Origin: Marinomonas rhodophyticola
GTDB lineage: Bacteria > Pseudomonadota > Gammaproteobacteria > Pseudomonadales > Marinomonadaceae
Assembly: GCF_026113935.1 (NCBI RefSeq)
Contig: NZ_JAPEUL010000004.1
Coordinates: 620,001-684,000, forward strand
Length of the DNA stretch: 64,000 nucleotides
Direction: 5' to 3'
The notes beneath the pieces are model-generated. The model saw only the letters and a list, made by a program, of their open reading frames with translations. It did no database searches and was not told the origin of the DNA. The position numbers were made by a program, and so were the translations under genes. Each line of letters begins with the position of its first letter. Position 1 is the first letter of the stretch. Positions 56,608 to 64,000 of this stretch are shown piece after piece.

Positions 56608-57129
56608 ATGCACGACCCGTTAACGACTTTTAGTCATTTAAATGAAGCGGATTTTATCGCGTTATTCAGCCGTATTTATGAGCACTCTGCTTGGGTGGCA
56701 GAAGAACTGTGGCGTCAAAAAGCCGCGCATCCCAGTGAGTATTTTGACAGTATCGATAAAATACAAACAGCCATGGCCAATATCGTAGAACACAGTAGCG
56801 ATGAGCAAAAATTGATCTTGTTACGCGCTCACCCTGATTTGGCAGGTAAGGCCGCACTGGCGGGTGAGTTGACGCAAGAATCCTCTTCTGAACAAGCAGG
56901 AGCAGGCTTAGACCAATGTTCAGAGGAAGAACTGGCGCACTTCTTACAGCTGAACGATACTTATCGAGAGAAGTTTGGCTTTCCTTTCATCATGGCCGTG
57001 AAAGGCGCTACCAAGGCGCAAATACTCGCCGGGTTTGAAGCCAGAACGCCCAATGACTGGCAAACCGAGTTTGACCGAGCCATGAGCGAAGTGCATAAGA
57101 TCGCGGGGTTTAGATTGGCCGATCTTTAG
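56608..57129 (+). CDS. uraD: OHCU decarboxylase
   Basis: 173 aa, all-helical. LLRAHPDLAGKAALAGELT contains the catalytic His; SSSEQAGAGLDQCSEEELA and NDTYREKFGFPFIMAVKGAT are family signatures. It decarboxylates OHCU to S-allantoin, third step of urate breakdown after HpxO and UraH. Transcribed divergently from uraH. No allantoinase is visible in the window. Confidence 0.96.
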   Translation: MHDPLTTFSHLNEADFIALFSRIYEHSAWVAEELWRQKAAHPSEYFDSIDKIQTAMANIVEHSSDEQKLILLRAHPDLAGKAALAGELTQESSSEQAGAGLDQCSEEELAHFLQLNDTYREKFGFPFIMAVKGATKAQILAGFEARTPNDWQTEFDRAMSEVHKIAGFRLADL

Positions 57130-57692
57130 ATAAATATCATAGGTAAGGTCGCAAGCAGTAATAATCCCATTGATACACTAAAGTAACGGTGGAATTTAGG
57201 TTCTTGAAGCCTCTTAGATACGAGCTTGCCTATGGTAATCCACATGAATGTCCCAGGTAGCGTAGCGATATTAAACATCATGATGCATAGCAAAGCCGAT
57301 GACCAATAAAGCTCCCCAGTCAATGTGAATACAGAGCTTGCTGTCATTAAGCTGGCCCAAGACTTAGGGTTAATTGCCTGAAATGATGCGGCTTGTAAAA
57401 TGCCCATTGGTTGAAGGCTCTTTTTGTCTGAAGGCATTTTTGAACAAGCGATTTTTATAGACATATAAACAATGTAACTTGCTGCAATAAAGGTGAATAC
57501 CTTATGAAGGTAAGGCCAATGCTTAAACATTTCACCCAAGCCAAATAAAATCATTATATGCAGTATTGTCATGCCAAAACGAATGCCAATCACGTGAGGC
57601 AAGGTTCTTCTAATGCCAAAATTGGCACCTGAGTTAGCCAGCAGGATGTTGTTGGGTCCAGGTGTTATGGTGCTTATTAGGCAAAAAAGCAT
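57126..57692 (-). CDS. LysE/RhtB-family exporter, N-terminus possibly frameshifted
   Basis: At least 188 aa with about five hydrophobic helices. LISTITPGPNNILLANSGANFGIRRTL is the LysE/RhtB signature. As read it starts at an internal ATG (57692) without a ribosome site. A better start lies at 57730 behind AAGGAAAGG (M-I-N-S-A-), in another frame; one indel near 57700-57715 would join it to IGLAPALMLFCLIS, completing the first helix. It overlaps uraD's end by four bases (convergent). Probably exports an amino acid; controlled by the MocR regulator across the 28-bp palindrome. Confidence 0.8.
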   Translation of the reverse strand: MLFCLISTITPGPNNILLANSGANFGIRRTLPHVIGIRFGMTILHIMILFGLGEMFKHWPYLHKVFTFIAASYIVYMSIKIACSKMPSDKKSLQPMGILQAASFQAINPKSWASLMTASSVFTLTGELYWSSALLCIMMFNIATLPGTFMWITIGKLVSKRLQEPKFHRYFSVSMGLLLLATLPMIFI

Positions 57693-57756
57693 CAGAGCGG
57701 GAGCGAGCCCAATAGGGCGCTATTTATCATTTCCTTTCCTTCTTAGAAAAATTCAG

Positions 57757-57784
57757 CCAATAATTGTATTAATACAATTATTGG
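57757..57784. promoter_or_regulatory. 28-bp perfect palindrome, probable MocR operator
   Basis: CCAATAATTGTATT is followed at once by its exact reverse complement AATACAATTATTGG. It lies in the short gap between the LysE exporter (start at 57730 or 57692) and the MocR gene (start 57843). A related ATACAATTGTGGG half-like copy follows near 57813-57828. MocR regulators commonly bind such sites in the divergent gap. Confidence 0.75.
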
Positions 57785-57842
57785 TTTAATGTACCTATAT
57801 AGATTTACATACAATACAATTGTGGGCAATTTATTTATTGTT

Positions 57843-59243
57843 ATGAATATAATTATAGAAATTAGTAAAGACACATTCGATAAAGCTTGTTTGGCGCATC
57901 CAAAGTACAAAGCATTGGCCCTGCTTATTGAGCAAGCGATTCAGTCTGGCGAGTTACCCGATCGACAAAAATTGCCAGCTCAAAGACTTTTGGCGGATAA
58001 GCTAGAAATTACCCATGGCACAGTAACAAGAGCCTATGACTTGCTTGAAAAAAAGGGTCTAGTGAATGCGAAGCTGGGCGCTGGTACGTATGTGAACCTT
58101 CCAAGTTCCTTCATTGCTACTAATGATTCTGCTATCAAAGAATACGATTTTGCATCCAGTATGCAGCCCATGTTGGGTCAGCAAATGTTGATCAAAAATG
58201 CGCTAAATGAACTGGCTCAAGATCTTCTTGCAATAGAGCAGGTGATGACCTATTCGCCGCAAGGTATACAAAAGCACAAGCAATTTTTTACCGATTGGCT
58301 GGCTGTTAAAAAGATTAAGATCGATGCCAATGATATTGCTTTCACTCAAGGTGCTCAGCAAGGAATGTATACCTGCCTGCAAATTCTCACCAAAGAAAAT
58401 GATTATATTCTTCATGAAGAATTAGCGTACCCTGGATTATTTCGAGCAGCACAAGCGAGCCGAATAAACCCCTTAAGTGTGCCATTGACGGCACAAGGCT
58501 TGGACTTAGAGGTTCTGGAAGAATACTGTCAGAAATTTAGTCCTAAGGTTTTGTATATAACCCCCAATATTCAAAATCCGACCAATATTAAATATTCACA
58601 ACAGCAACTAAGCGCCATCATAGAACTGAGTGAGAAATATGATTTTTATATCATTGAAGATGATGTGAATTACTGCTTGCCAGAACACTGGAATGTACCC
58701 TTACAACAGCAAGCACCAGATCGAATATTTTACCTTTCTAGCTTGTCTAAATACGTGGCAGGTGGTTTAAGAATCGCTTACTGCTTGGTACCTAAACAAT
58801 GGCAACAAGCTTTTAACTTGAGTATACACAGCCAATGCTGGATGGTATCGACGCTGAACTTTGAGTTGGCAACACGCTTCTTAAACAGTGAAAATTTCAA
58901 ACACAATCAATCCCTTTTAGAAGAAGAAATGCGTTACAGACAAGGCGCTTTCCAAGCCCTTGCTGAGAAATTTGGTTTTCGTTCTCGGAGTGGTGGTTTG
59001 AATGCGTGGTTGGAATTACCAAACCATATTAATGTGAATCAGTTTAACAACTTCCTAGCATCGAAGAATATCAAAGTTAGAACCGCGGATTTATTTCGTT
59101 GCCCTACGGCATCTTTACCTTCAATAAATTGTTTTAGAGTGTCTTTAGGAGGATTTAACTCAAGAGTGGATTTTGAACAAGGCCTTTCTTTGTTTGAAAA
59201 TGCCTTAATACAATTTAACAGCCAAGAAGATATTGTCATTTGA
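57843..59243 (+). CDS. MocR-family (GntR plus aminotransferase-fold) regulator
   Basis: About 466 aa from the ATG at 57843; the frame opens at 57789 inside the operator region. N-terminal GntR winged helix: ALLIEQAIQSGELPDRQKLP, LADKLEITHGTVTRAYDLLE, KKGLVNAKLGAGTYV. The rest is a class I aminotransferase fold with the PLP lysine in FYLSSLSKYVAGGLRIAY and NIQNPTNIKYS, EDDVNY. It binds PLP or an amino acid adduct and controls the divergent LysE exporter (inference). Confidence 0.92.
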   Translation: MNIIIEISKDTFDKACLAHPKYKALALLIEQAIQSGELPDRQKLPAQRLLADKLEITHGTVTRAYDLLEKKGLVNAKLGAGTYVNLPSSFIATNDSAIKEYDFASSMQPMLGQQMLIKNALNELAQDLLAIEQVMTYSPQGIQKHKQFFTDWLAVKKIKIDANDIAFTQGAQQGMYTCLQILTKENDYILHEELAYPGLFRAAQASRINPLSVPLTAQGLDLEVLEEYCQKFSPKVLYITPNIQNPTNIKYSQQQLSAIIELSEKYDFYIIEDDVNYCLPEHWNVPLQQQAPDRIFYLSSLSKYVAGGLRIAYCLVPKQWQQAFNLSIHSQCWMVSTLNFELATRFLNSENFKHNQSLLEEEMRYRQGAFQALAEKFGFRSRSGGLNAWLELPNHINVNQFNNFLASKNIKVRTADLFRCPTASLPSINCFRVSLGGFNSRVDFEQGLSLFENALIQFNSQEDIVI

Positions 59244-59263
59244 TATTTTGAATCGAGTCTTAA

Positions 59264-59297
59264 TAAAACCATCATAGGGTGTCTATGATGGTTTTTT
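59264..59297 (+). terminator. Intrinsic terminator between mocR and the oxygenase gene
   Basis: AAAACCATCATAG pairs with CTATGATGGTTTT around GGTGT, with a T-run after it; A-run before it lets it serve the convergent gene. Confidence 0.92.
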
Positions 59298-59306
59298 ATT
59301 TTCTAC

Positions 59307-60293
59307 TTACTTATCGACAAAGTTAGCCTGAATACGTTGAGTCAGAAAATCCGCTGCGCTGATAGGTTGGTAGCGTTTCGCTGGACCTTGGATGATCTGT
59401 GATTTATTGGCTTGGCAGAAAAAGGCGATGGAATGTCGGCTGCCGCAGTATTCGTCGATTCGTGGCAAGCGGACTCTGTGCAGATTGGATTTAAGCTGAT
59501 CGTCGCTCCAGCGCATGAGCATATCGCCAATATTACAAGTGATGACATCGCCATAGGGAGGAATGCTGGTCCAGCGTTGGGTTTCTGCTTCGGCGCCTGG
59601 GCAAACTTGTAAGCCGCCGTGGCCTTCGTGTTGGAACAATAAGGTCAAACAATCGAAATCCGTATGGGCGCCAGCTCGCCAAATACTGCCCTGTTCTGTG
59701 ACCCCTTCGGTGGCGTAATAGTGCAACAAACGTAACGTGCTTTGGTAATCCGACAGGCGTGGGTCATGGGCTTTCGTAAAGAAATCTCGATCAAAGCCTA
59801 GTTTGTCCGCAAAGCAAGACAACACCTTCATGCCCACTTCCCAACATTGTTTTTCAAAGCGCAGTGCATTGGCTTGAAAGTGTGGCAACTCTTTTTCAGT
59901 CGGCCACAAGTTATCCATGTGGTATTGGGTGATTTGATAGGATTCTTTTTGATCTTTGGTGCCAGTGGAAGGGCGAATTTGGCTACGGCTTTCCCAGCCA
60001 GCGTTGACACCTTTGGGTCTTGGGTATTGGCTTTTAATGCTTTCTGGAAGGTTAAAGAAACGTTCGGATTCGCTGAATGCGGCTTTTATTTCTTGTGGAT
60101 CAATGCCGTGGTTACTTAATTGAAAAAAGCCGATTTCAGTGGCTGCGAGCCAGAGTTGCTCGGTGATTTCTGTGCGACGATTGTCAAAGTCGCTCATGTC
60201 GATGATACGAATTTCGCGATCGTTGGTGTCTTCGCCTGCGCCACCAAACGTGGTTTCACGTTGCAGTTCTTCAAGTACGTATGAATGAGTCAT
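59307..60293 (-). CDS. Isopenicillin-N-synthase-like Fe(II)/2-oxoglutarate oxygenase
   Basis: 328 aa. N-terminal DIOX_N region (IRIIDMSDFDNRRTEITEQL, AATEIGFFQLSNHGID). Fe ligands are the His and Asp of GAHTDFDCLTLLFQHEG and the His of SNLHRVRLP; RHSIAFF supplies the 2-oxoglutarate Arg and Ser (RxS). A cytoplasmic dioxygenase; the substrate cannot be read from sequence. It lies just before a guanine-deaminase-like gene and an SsuABC-type importer, so a purine or pyrimidine derivative is plausible. Confidence 0.88.
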   Translation of the reverse strand: MTHSYVLEELQRETTFGGAGEDTNDREIRIIDMSDFDNRRTEITEQLWLAATEIGFFQLSNHGIDPQEIKAAFSESERFFNLPESIKSQYPRPKGVNAGWESRSQIRPSTGTKDQKESYQITQYHMDNLWPTEKELPHFQANALRFEKQCWEVGMKVLSCFADKLGFDRDFFTKAHDPRLSDYQSTLRLLHYYATEGVTEQGSIWRAGAHTDFDCLTLLFQHEGHGGLQVCPGAEAETQRWTSIPPYGDVITCNIGDMLMRWSDDQLKSNLHRVRLPRIDEYCGSRHSIAFFCQANKSQIIQGPAKRYQPISAADFLTQRIQANFVDK

Positions 60294-60398
60294 TATGGTC
60301 TCCTCCTAATGGAAAATGGAGCAATGACCCAGCGTTTTGAGGCGCTTGACTGCTTCTACTCCGATTACTTCTGTATTACGGTAATATTGTTCTATTGC

Positions 60399-60875
60399 TT
60401 ACCAAACACCTTCATGCAATTTTGCTGCCTCTTCTTCAAGGCAAGGTCCAATGACTTCCACTTCTCGTTGCCCCGATTCAAACACAGTACGACAAGGTAA
60501 GGCCAAGGTTGGGTTTTCTGGATGGTTGCCAGTGATCTGTTTCAAGCTGTGTTCACTTAACCCATACACAAGGCGTCCTAATCCCGCCCAATAGGCGGCA
60601 CCGGCACACATGGCGCAAGGCTCGGCGGAAACGTACATAGTGCACTTTGCCAAAAAGTCAGGGCGATAGGCTTTGCTGGCGCGGGTCATTAACTTACGCT
60701 CCGCATGGCCTGTCATATCGAAGTCGGGCAGGTAGCCGTTTACTTGGCTCATCAACACATTGTCTTCATCGTCGACCAAGATCGCTGCAAACGGGTGAAT
60801 GCCTTGTTGTTTGGCTTCATCCGCAAGGGCAAAGCTTTGGCGTAAAAAGTCTGTGTCTTTAGTATTTAATGTCAT
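60399..60875 (-). CDS. Nucleoside/guanine deaminase-like protein (CDA fold)
   Basis: 158 aa. Zinc and proton-shuttle motifs: TGHAERKLMTRASK (HAE) and SAEPCAMCAGAAYWAG (PCxxC). Length and layout match the short bacterial guanine deaminase (GuaD) and related nucleoside deaminases. In a urate-degradation neighbourhood, guanine to xanthine is a natural guess, but cytosine-type or other bases cannot be ruled out. Same strand as the oxygenase, 106 bases upstream of it. Confidence 0.82.
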   Translation of the reverse strand: MTLNTKDTDFLRQSFALADEAKQQGIHPFAAILVDDEDNVLMSQVNGYLPDFDMTGHAERKLMTRASKAYRPDFLAKCTMYVSAEPCAMCAGAAYWAGLGRLVYGLSEHSLKQITGNHPENPTLALPCRTVFESGQREVEVIGPCLEEEAAKLHEGVW

Positions 60876-61021
60876 ATCTGTCTCTATAGTTGAGGTTTTT
60901 ACGATGTCATGAGCGAATTAAAGACAAGGCAAAAATGAACGAAAAAGCGGAGTCTATTGGCTATAAATGAGCATTTTGAGTTCATTTTTAACGCAGTATT
61001 TAAGAGCGCAATAATCGTAAG

Positions 61022-61813
61022 TTATTTCTTCTTAGGAAGGCTCCACGGAAAAAACCAAGCCTGAATCCACTGGATCGATTTAAACAGTAACAAACTGATA
61101 ATCGACAAAAAGATCAGCCCAGCAAACGCCTGTGGAATTTTAAAGAATGACGTGGAAAATTGAATGAAATAGCCCAAGCCTTCTTCCGCCGCGACGAACT
61201 CGGCCACCACAGCCCCGATAATCGCCAAGGTGATAGAGACACGAAGGCCACTGAAAATGTGCGGGATCGCATACGGAATGCGAATCTGCCAGGTTTCACG
61301 ATAACGCGGAGCTCGCAAGGACTGGCTCAGCTCAATCATTTCGGGTGGCGTTTCCAGCATGCCCGTTGTGGTGGAAACCACCAAAGGGAAGAAGGTGATT
61401 AGGCAGGTGATGAGTACACGAGATGGGTCATCGGTGCCAAGCAATACGATGATCAAAGGCGCCACGGCGACGACTGGGGTAGATTGAATGACAATCAACG
61501 CAGGATAGAGCACACGGTTCATCAATTGTGAGCGCATCATGCCAATCGACAGTGGGATGGCAATGATGATTGACAAGGCAAAGCCCATCAAAGCCACACG
61601 TAATGTTGCCCAAAGGTGTGTCAACCAGCGGGAAAACTCTACATCGAAAAAGGCCATAAAAATAGCCGAGGGCGATGGCAAAATATAGTTGGGTACACCG
61701 CCAACGCGACAGATAAGTTCCCAAAGCAGCACGAGGCCGATAAAGAATAAAGCTGGTGCAAAGCGATTCGCTTGTTGGGCAAGCCAAGAGTTAGGCTGGT
61801 ACGTTGGGTTCAT
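61022..61813 (-). CDS. ABC transporter permease (SsuC/TauC type)
   Basis: 263 aa, six helices. The EAA loop is RAPRYRETWQIRIPYAIPHIFSGLR; VVAEFVAAEEGLGYFI is the standard downstream segment. Overlaps the ATPase gene by 23 bases, so the two are co-translated. Inner-membrane part of a nitrate/sulfonate/thiamine-precursor type importer. Substrate inferred only from context (purine-related). Confidence 0.93.
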   Translation of the reverse strand: MNPTYQPNSWLAQQANRFAPALFFIGLVLLWELICRVGGVPNYILPSPSAIFMAFFDVEFSRWLTHLWATLRVALMGFALSIIIAIPLSIGMMRSQLMNRVLYPALIVIQSTPVVAVAPLIIVLLGTDDPSRVLITCLITFFPLVVSTTTGMLETPPEMIELSQSLRAPRYRETWQIRIPYAIPHIFSGLRVSITLAIIGAVVAEFVAAEEGLGYFIQFSTSFFKIPQAFAGLIFLSIISLLLFKSIQWIQAWFFPWSLPKKK

Positions 61814-62597
61814 AAATATAGCCTCTAATTTTGTCAGTTAGCTCGGCAAAGCGTGGCGAGTTAATGGTTTTAGATGAACGAGGTCGTGGTAAATCCACCT
61901 CGATCAGATCCAACACCGTGCCAGGACGTTTGCTCATGACCAAAATGCGATCAGACAGTAACACCGCTTCACTAATGGAATGGGTGATAAACAGCACGGT
62001 TTTTGGATGCTCTTTCCAGATATCGAGCAGGTCAAAACCGATTTGCTCTCGCGTCAAGGCATCGAGCGCCGAGAAGGGTTCATCCATCAATAGAATGTCT
62101 GGATTGAGCAACAGTGCGCGGACAATGCCGACACGTTGCTGCATGCCGCCAGAGAGTTCGTCTGGCATCTTGTCAGCAAACTGAGTCAATCCGGCCATTT
62201 CTAATAGTTCATTGGCGCGTTTTTCATCGCTGGCAGAATAGCGGCCATATTTGTGTTTAAGCGGAAACAGCACGTTTTTGCGTACGGTTAACCAAGGCAA
62301 TAAATTGGCTTTTTGGAAAACAATACCCACGTCATCACGTGGCTCGGTCACGGGCAAATTGAACACGGATACCTGACCATGAGACGGAATAAGTAATCCC
62401 GCCACCATGCGTAATAAGGTGGATTTGCCACAGCCAGACGGCCCTACCACCGCCACAAACTCGTGGCGATGAATGTCCAAGTTAATATCTTGCACTACCA
62501 TGGGCGTTTCTGGGCGTGGGTCATATTTATGCCCCACGCCTTTCATGCTGACATAAGCCGCTTTGCCGTTGTCGTTTATTGGTGTTTGGTTATCCAT
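61791..62597 (-). CDS. ABC transporter ATP-binding protein (SsuB/TauB type)
   Basis: 268 aa. Walker A GPSGCGKST, Q-loop VGIVFQKANLLPWLTV, signature LSGGMQQRVGIVRAL, Walker B DILLMDEPFSALD, switch His FITHSISEAVLLSDRI. The LSGGMQQR form is usual for the nitrate/taurine subfamily. Four bases after the binding-protein stop, overlapping the permease start. Confidence 0.95.
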   Translation of the reverse strand: MDNQTPINDNGKAAYVSMKGVGHKYDPRPETPMVVQDINLDIHRHEFVAVVGPSGCGKSTLLRMVAGLLIPSHGQVSVFNLPVTEPRDDVGIVFQKANLLPWLTVRKNVLFPLKHKYGRYSASDEKRANELLEMAGLTQFADKMPDELSGGMQQRVGIVRALLLNPDILLMDEPFSALDALTREQIGFDLLDIWKEHPKTVLFITHSISEAVLLSDRILVMSKRPGTVLDLIEVDLPRPRSSKTINSPRFAELTDKIRGYIYEPNVPA

Positions 62598-62601
62598 GCC
62601 G

Positions 62602-63597
62602 TTACTCCGGCTTAAAAGTGTTGTTTACTGCTGTTGCAGGGTCGAGGGCGTCTTTTGATAGGCCATTGGCTTCTGCCACGTACTCCCAGGTTTTTTGAAT
62701 GCGTTCATCGGTAAAATTACCAAAGCCGTCTTGTGTCGTCACATCGTTGTAGACCAGGTTATAAATGCTCTTAATTTGTGCAGAAACAATACTGGCGTCC
62801 ACTTCTGGCACCATTTTGTGCAGATCGATACCGGCTTGGTCTGGATTGGCGTAAGTAAACTCGATGGATTTGGCAAAGGCTTTGATAAAGCGTTTGGCGA
62901 CATCTGGACGTTCAGTTAAGAATTTCTCAGAAGCCAAAACAGACGAACTATAAAGAGACAAGCCTGAATTCGACCACGGCATTTCGATCAGCTCTTTGCC
63001 TGCGCCTTTTGCTTGTGCGTCATAAAGCGCGGTATTAGTAACCCAAGCAATAATGGCATCGGTGCTGCCTGTTATCATCATTGGCGCGAGCGCACCTGGA
63101 TCGGATTTCACTAATTGAATGTCCGTTTCGCTTAAGCCATTTTGCTTCAAGACTAAGGGTAAAAAAGCATTGGATGAAGTGAAAGGAGAGGTGGCGACTT
63201 TTTTGCCTTTCAGATCTTTAATGGAGGTGATGCCACTGCTTTTAAGTACGAAAAAGGCGTGTGGTGCTTGAGTGAAGTATGGGTAAACCGCTACAACAGG
63301 TACTTTATCAAGGGCTTTGGCTGCCATTAACGCTCCAATATCAGAGCTACCAATGTCTGACTGACCTGTTGCCATTTTGGTTAGCGCATCGGTGGAACCG
63401 CGACCGCTGGCGATCTTGACCTCTAAGTCTTCGTCCGCAAAGAAACCTTGTTGAATTCCCACATAGACAGGTGCTTTGTCGCCACCTGGTAACCAATCTA
63501 ATTGAAATGTCACCTGATCTGCCGCCATGGCAGAAACACTGGAGACAAGACTGGCTAGAAGCGTTAAACGGATTGCTGTTTTCTTTGCCTTACTCAT
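62602..63597 (-). CDS. ABC transporter substrate-binding protein (SsuA/NMT1-THI5 type)
   Basis: 331 aa with a signal peptide cut near VSAMAA (residue about 25). DQVTFQLDWLPGGDKAPVYV and VGIQQGFFADEDLEVKIASG, then GSTDALTKMATGQSDIG, are the NMT1/THI5-like opening. KVPVVAVYPYFTQAPHAFFV and NNTFKPE at the end. Periplasmic binder for the importer encoded next. This family carries riboflavin, pyrimidine, taurine and other ligands; with urate genes nearby a purine product is possible but unproven. Confidence 0.92.
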   Translation of the reverse strand: MSKAKKTAIRLTLLASLVSSVSAMAADQVTFQLDWLPGGDKAPVYVGIQQGFFADEDLEVKIASGRGSTDALTKMATGQSDIGSSDIGALMAAKALDKVPVVAVYPYFTQAPHAFFVLKSSGITSIKDLKGKKVATSPFTSSNAFLPLVLKQNGLSETDIQLVKSDPGALAPMMITGSTDAIIAWVTNTALYDAQAKGAGKELIEMPWSNSGLSLYSSSVLASEKFLTERPDVAKRFIKAFAKSIEFTYANPDQAGIDLHKMVPEVDASIVSAQIKSIYNLVYNDVTTQDGFGNFTDERIQKTWEYVAEANGLSKDALDPATAVNNTFKPE

Positions 63598-63801
63598 AGC
63601 TTTACTCCATACAATTAATAGGGGTTAAAGACCCACTTGTTTCATATGGTTTGTATGTAGCAACAATCGTTCCATATTTTTATAGAATCATAGCCGTTTA
63701 TTTAACTCATTGAATTCATTGGAATAAACAGACATTTATAGCGGGGTGTAGAAAAACCTATGAGGTTTTTTATCGAGGAGGTGAAACAAAACGGTGCGAT
63801 A

Positions 63802-64000
63802 TCAACTCACTCGAGAGGCGAGTTTTTTATAAACCGCGTCGTTGTCTCGTTTGCCAATTGCCAGCACATAAACGACGACTTCATCGTCTATGACTTCATA
63901 AGCTAGGCGGTAGCCTGAGGTTCTTAGTTTTATTTTATAGACAGAATCATAACCGCGTAGCTTTGAGGCAGGGACATGCGGGTTTTCTAGTCGCTCCGCT
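63802..64000 (-). CDS. RelE/ParE-type toxin, C-terminal part (cut by window end)
   Basis: Open on the minus strand from the window edge to TGA at 63804-63802. Reads AERLENPHVPASKLRGYDSV, then YKIKLRTSGYRLAYEVIDDE and a VVVYVLAIGKRDNDAVYKKL end, which is the standard C-terminal two-thirds of RelE mRNA interferases. Missing the start; an antitoxin gene is expected just outside the window. The gap 63598-63801 shows no other gene. Confidence 0.85.
   Translation of the reverse strand, partial: AERLENPHVPASKLRGYDSVYKIKLRTSGYRLAYEVIDDEVVVYVLAIGKRDNDAVYKKLASRVS

Overview
The window looks like chromosome from a marine gammaproteobacterium of the Oceanospirillales, most like Marinomonas. This is an inference from gene content and protein resemblance, not a database match. 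GC is moderate, and dense ordinary gene blocks alternate with AT-rich accessory islands. No rRNA, tRNA or CRISPR array was seen.

Layout. 1-1.8 kb: end of a sarcosine oxidase operon (soxA end, soxG) and purU. 2-6.2 kb: an esterase, a divergent WYL regulator with an effector-binding protein, and D-lactate dehydrogenase, all with frameshifts. 6.2-8.4 kb: a toxin-antitoxin pair and an M32 carboxypeptidase. 9-13.9 kb: accessory island with a two-frameshift gene for a double TIR-like/P-loop ATPase, a GGGTCAGATGAAAAATA repeat array, an orphan CDI-type toxin tail with a membrane immunity-like ORF, an intact IS10-like element and a stray copy of part of rnz. 13.9-19.8 kb: MFS exporter and LysR regulator, a secreted serine protease between two decayed copies of a REP-type transposase, and rnz. 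20-31.5 kb: gloA, MYG1-like, Ca/Na antiporter, MscS, two GGDEF proteins, an M48 lipoprotein and a ParDE pair. 31.5-33.5 kb: repeat-rich. 33.5-41.6 kb: the dimethylglycine demethylation cluster (M19 dipeptidase, small conserved protein, dgcA, dgcB, etfA, etfB). 41.9-45.1 kb: chemoreceptor and a Fur-boxed iron/siderophore binding protein. 45.2-54.4 kb (minus strand): an arabinoside operon (ArsR-type regulator, GH51 arabinofuranosidase, sugar ABC transporter, aldose epimerase) interrupted by an IS110 element. 54.6-63.6 kb: urate catabolism (hpxO, uraH, uraD), a LysE exporter with its MocR regulator, an IPNS-like oxygenase, a guanine-deaminase-like enzyme and an SsuABC-type transporter.

Genes at the left end and middle together complete glycine betaine demethylation: DgcAB passes electrons through EtfAB while converting dimethylglycine to sarcosine, SoxBDAG oxidises sarcosine, and PurU drains the C1-folate.

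The most striking object is the IS110 element at 51311-52558. Its insertion site can be rebuilt to the base (CT core), restoring a 502-aa arabinofuranosidase. The roughly 240-nt non-coding end upstream of its transposase folds by eye into two loops whose guide segments match the actual target and the element's own ends, as expected of a bridge RNA. Separately, about thirteen small indels, several clearly single-base losses in homopolymers, break otherwise full-length genes, so many apparent pseudogenes may be sequencing errors.
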